Shown one piece after another: positions 40,017-42,547 of a DNA stretch of 42,547 bases. The notes beneath the pieces are model-generated. The model made no database searches and was not told the origin of the DNA. It saw only the letters and a program-made list of their open reading frames with translations. The stretch is from NCBI GenBank assembly GCA_021323175.1, contig JAJTCK010000008.1:1-42547 (forward strand), written 5' to 3'. The stretch is from Solirubrobacterales bacterium (GTDB taxonomy: Bacteria; Actinomycetota; Thermoleophilia; Solirubrobacterales; 70-9). The position numbers and the translations under genes are program-made. Numbering within the stretch: the first letter of the stretch is position 1; every line of letters begins with the position of its first letter.

Positions 40017-41024
40017 CTACGCGAGCGAGGGCCAGAAGGGCACCAGCCGCTCCCGGAACGGCGCGGCGAAGGCACCGGGCGCTTCGCGTGGGGATGCGTC
40101 TCCGGCAAGCGCGTCGAGGGTCGCCAGGACCGACCGGGCCAGCGCGGTGACCGAGTAGCCGCCCTCGAGCAGCACCAGCAGAGGGGCGCCCAGCTCGGAC
40201 CCCAGATCGCGCATCGCCGCGGTCATGTCGGCGTAGGCGGTCTCGTCCAGCTCGCACTCGGCCAGCGGGTCGTCGCGGTGGGCGTCGTAGCCCGCGGAGA
40301 CGATCATCAGCCCCGGCTTCCACTCCCTGCAGATCGGGGCGATCACGCCCTGGACCAGCGCCAGGAACTCGTCGGGGCCGCTGCCCGGCGGCACCGGGAG
40401 GTTGACCGTGAACCCCTCGCCCTCGCCGGTCCCGAGGTCGGTCGCTGCGCCCGTACCGGGATACAGCGGGCTCTGATGGATGCTCGCGTAGACGACGTCG
40501 GATGACCCGTAGAAGATCTCCTCGGTCCCGTTGCCGTGGTGGACGTCCCAGTCCAGGATCAGCACGCGCTCAGTGCCGTGACGCGCCCTGGCCTCGGCCG
40601 CGGCGACGGCGGCGTTGTTGAACAGGCAGAAGCCCATGGCGCGGGCCCGCTCGGCGTGGTGGCCGGGCGGGCGGGTCCCGCAGAAGGCATATCCACCATC
40701 GCCGGCGCTGAGCAAACGATCGGCGGCGCCGGCGGCGGCGCCCGCCGCGTGCAGAGCCGCCTCCCACGACCCCGCGCTGGCGATCGTGTCCAGGTCGATC
40801 ATTCCCCCGCCCCTGGCCGAGAGGTCCTCGATCCGGTCCACCAGCGCAGCCTCGTGGACGCGAAGCAGCTGCTCGCGCTCGGCGGCAATGGCGTCGACGA
40901 CCTCCAGCCCCATCCAGTCCCGCTCGGCCAGGGACTCCTCGATCGCGACCAGCCGCCGCGCACTCTCGGGGTGGCCGCCCGTGTCGTGCTGGAAGCAGCT
41001 CGGATGGCGGACGTAGAGGGCCAC
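40017..41024 (-). CDS. Histone deacetylase family (acetoin utilisation/HDAC-like) amidohydrolase
   Basis: 335 residues from GTG 41024, where the usual N-terminus begins (VALYVRHPSCFQHDTGGHPE); GTG 41057 would add 11. Zinc-dependent deacetylase fold with all key residues: RPPGHHAERARAMGF (His pair), LDWDVHHGNGTEEIFY (D and H zinc ligands), VSAGYDAHRDDPLAE (third ligand Asp) and LLEGGYSV with the transition-state Tyr. Class II-like bacterial members act on acetyl-lysine, acetylpolyamines or acetoin-related substrates. Divergent from nadB with essentially no space between the two starts. Confidence 0.92.
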   Translation of the reverse strand: MALYVRHPSCFQHDTGGHPESARRLVAIEESLAERDWMGLEVVDAIAAEREQLLRVHEAALVDRIEDLSARGGGMIDLDTIASAGSWEAALHAAGAAAGAADRLLSAGDGGYAFCGTRPPGHHAERARAMGFCLFNNAAVAAAEARARHGTERVLILDWDVHHGNGTEEIFYGSSDVVYASIHQSPLYPGTGAATDLGTGEGEGFTVNLPVPPGSGPDEFLALVQGVIAPICREWKPGLMIVSAGYDAHRDDPLAECELDETAYADMTAAMRDLGSELGAPLLVLLEGGYSVTALARSVLATLDALAGDASPREAPGAFAAPFRERLVPFWPSLA

Positions 41025-41048
41025 GGGCCGGGTACGGTAGTCGGCTTC

Positions 41049-42395
41049 ATGGCGCACGAGCAGACACTGCGGGAGAGCTCGAGCTTCTGGGCCCAGGGTG
41101 GCCTGGCCGCCGCGATCGGACCCGACGACTCACCGGAGCTGCACGCCGAGGACACCGTCGCGGCCGGCCGCGATGCCTGCCGGCGGTCGGCCGCCGAGGC
41201 CCTTGCGCGCGAGGCCCCTGAGGTGGTCGGCGAGCTGGAGCGCCGGGGCGTCGACTTCGACCGCGACGCCGACGGCAACCTGGAACTGGCGCTCGAGGGA
41301 GGTCATTCCCGCAGGCGGGTGGTCCACGCGGGCGGCGCAGGAACCGGCAAGAGGATCACCGAGCGGCTGGCCCAACTCGCCGCTGCGGAAACCCGGGTGC
41401 ACGTCGCCGAGGGCGCCTCGGCTCTGGCCCTGTGGAGTGACGGGGCCCGCTGCCACGGCGTGATCGCCGACTCCGGCCCCGTCGCCGCCCGCACCACGGT
41501 CCTCGCCACCGGCGGGGCGGCTGCGCTGTGGGCGCGCACGACGAACCCCTGGGGCGCAATCGGAGCGGGCGCGGTGATGGCCAACGCGGCCGGCGCCGAA
41601 CTGGCTGACCTGGAGCTCTGCCAGTTCCACCCGACCGCCCTCGCCGCCCCGGGCACCGACGCCGACGGGCTGCTGGTCACCGAGGCTGTCCGCGGCGAGG
41701 GCGCGACGCTGCTGGACGCCTCTGGGCAGCGCTTCACGGACGAGCTCGCCCCCCGAGATGCCGTGACCCTGTCGATTCTCGAGCGCATGGACCAGGAGGG
41801 GAGGGACCATGTGTCGCTGGACCTGCGGGGACTCGAGCGCGAGCGCTTCCCCAACGTTTTCGAGGCGCTGGAGGGCGCTGGGTTCCAGCCCGAGCGGGAC
41901 CCGGTCCCGGTGGCGCCGGCGTCCCACTACGTCATGGGCGGCGTGGCGACCGACCTGGAGGGCCGCACCTCGCTGCCGGGCCTGTTCGCGGTGGGCGAGA
42001 CCGCGTGCACAGGCCTACACGGTGCCAACCGGCTGGCGTCCAACAGCCTCACCGAGTGCTTCGTGCTGGGAACCAGGGCGGCTGCGGCCGCCCTGCGCGA
42101 GCCGGATCAGGGCTCGCCGCCCGAGCTCCCGAAGTGGCGCTTCACGCCCCCTCCGGCTTCGACGCGAGCGGCGGTCTGGAGGCTCGCGGGCCCGCGACGC
42201 CGAGCCGAGGAGCTGGAGGCGCTGCTGGAAGACCCCTATCCCCTGGCCCGACTGGTGGCCCGCTTTGCGCTCGAGCGCCGCGAGTCCCGCGGATCGCACC
42301 GGCGAGTCGAGTTCCCCGGGCGCGATCCCGGGCTCGACGGCCGCCACCTGGTCTGCGGGCCGGACGGCGAGCCCGCCTGGCACGCCTGGGGCTGA
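41049..42395 (+). CDS. nadB: L-aspartate oxidase lacking the N-terminal FAD motif
   Basis: 448 residues from ATG 41049. The flavoprotein oxidises aspartate to iminoaspartate for NAD synthesis. Family blocks: LRESSSFWAQGGLAAAIGPD, GGHSRRRVVHAGGAGTGKRI, LCQFHPTALAAPG, VTEAVRGEGATLLDASGQRF, PASHYVMGGVATDLEGRTSL, GANRLASNSLTECFVLG, and a short C-terminal helical domain. Normal NadB begins about 35-40 residues earlier with a G-x-G-x-x-G FAD-binding loop; here that part is missing, because the sequence upstream is the opposite-strand HDAC gene. No frame upstream encodes the motif. The gene is therefore truncated (deletion, rearrangement or assembly join) and may be inactive. Confidence 0.88.
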   Translation: MAHEQTLRESSSFWAQGGLAAAIGPDDSPELHAEDTVAAGRDACRRSAAEALAREAPEVVGELERRGVDFDRDADGNLELALEGGHSRRRVVHAGGAGTGKRITERLAQLAAAETRVHVAEGASALALWSDGARCHGVIADSGPVAARTTVLATGGAAALWARTTNPWGAIGAGAVMANAAGAELADLELCQFHPTALAAPGTDADGLLVTEAVRGEGATLLDASGQRFTDELAPRDAVTLSILERMDQEGRDHVSLDLRGLERERFPNVFEALEGAGFQPERDPVPVAPASHYVMGGVATDLEGRTSLPGLFAVGETACTGLHGANRLASNSLTECFVLGTRAAAAALREPDQGSPPELPKWRFTPPPASTRAAVWRLAGPRRRAEELEALLEDPYPLARLVARFALERRESRGSHRRVEFPGRDPGLDGRHLVCGPDGEPAWHAWG

Positions 42396-42420
42396 GCGGG
42401 CTAGGTATCAATCGCCCGCT
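42395..42420 (+). terminator. Stem-loop after nadB
   Basis: AGCGGGC (42395-42401) and GCCCGCT (42414-42420) pair perfectly around a 12-base loop, directly after the nadB stop and followed by TTG. Probable weak terminator separating nadB from the next gene. Confidence 0.5.
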
Positions 42421-42482
42421 TTGAGGGAAGACCTACCGGAAGCAATTGGCCGCAGCAGGGCTTCAAGGAGGAAAACCGGGCT

Positions 42483-42547
42483 ATGTATCGATTCAGCCGC
42501 TCCATCTACCGGGAGCTAGCGCCGCGGGTCGAGTCGGGGGATCCGAC
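42483..42547 (+). CDS. Start of an unidentified gene, cut by window end
   Basis: ATG 42483 has an excellent ribosome-binding site (AAGGAGG ending 10 bases upstream). The visible 21 residues begin MYRFSRSIYRELAPRV, an amphipathic, basic N-terminus that looks like a real protein. Too short for a family assignment. Downstream of nadB, behind a stem-loop. Confidence 0.65.
   Translation, partial: MYRFSRSIYRELAPRVESGDP

Noticed and set aside
40536-41048. In-frame upstream extension of nadB
   Set aside because: The extension is the antisense of the HDAC-family gene, lacks any FAD motif and has shadow-like composition.
1-42547. CRISPR array, insertion sequence or prophage
   Set aside because: No regularly spaced repeats, transposase, integrase or phage structural gene is seen anywhere in the window.

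Overview
The window is a GC-rich, gene-dense bacterial chromosome segment with about 46 protein genes, no rRNA or tRNA that I can see, and no insertion sequence, prophage or CRISPR array. The gene order rplM-rpsI-glmM-(glmS)-acpS-nnr-alr is the classic actinobacterial block. GTG and TTG starts are frequent, stop/start overlaps of the GTGA type are pervasive, and several proteins have the flavour of deep-branching soil actinobacteria. I infer a member of the Actinomycetota, probably class Thermoleophilia (Solirubrobacterales/Gaiellales-like); this is an inference from gene content, not a database result.

Layout, left to right. 345-4782 (minus): an aa3-type cytochrome c oxidase operon ctaC-ctaD-[tandem USP-like protein]-ctaE, preceded by a GT4 glycosyltransferase (4835-6328). 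6397-8486: a zinc-ribbon protein and a lipoprotein (plus) converge on two tandem paralogous secreted proteins (minus), with a perfect 12-bp hairpin at the junction. 8542-12300 (plus): a co-translated ABC exporter (ATPase plus two permeases) fused by overlaps to a GH63-like glycosidase. 12409-14922 (minus): solitary infA, an enoyl-CoA hydratase/HIT pair, and a MEDS-HATPase regulator. 15128-25915 (minus): the rplM-rpsI-glmM-glmS-DUF3352 lipoprotein-acpS-nnr-alr-CCA/PAP block, linking translation, amino-sugar and D-alanine supply for peptidoglycan, and ACP activation.

26027-27089 (plus): a sigma-70-like promoter, a c-di-AMP (ydaO-type) riboswitch and an M23 endopeptidase. 27177-34681 (minus): guaA, a GuaB3-type IMP dehydrogenase-family gene, a PfkB-family sugar kinase, a D,D-carboxypeptidase, a LysM protein, pyrF, HU and a small unknown, with a roadblock-like gene (34685-35038) upstream. 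35295-37849 (minus): a cation diffusion facilitator, rdgB, rph and a Flp-type pilin. 38003-42547: a second GT4 glycosyltransferase and a coiled-coil/HhH protein (plus), a histone-deacetylase-family enzyme (minus), an N-terminally truncated nadB (plus) and the start of one more gene (plus) that runs off the end.

Most notable for a second look: the USP-like protein embedded by overlaps in the oxidase operon; nadB lacking its FAD-binding N-terminus; pyrF lacking any usual start codon before its first conserved motif; ribosomal protein S9 with a roughly 150-residue acidic extension; an intrinsic-terminator-like hairpin directly abutting the rplM start codon; and the ABC exporter coupled to a cytosolic glycosidase.
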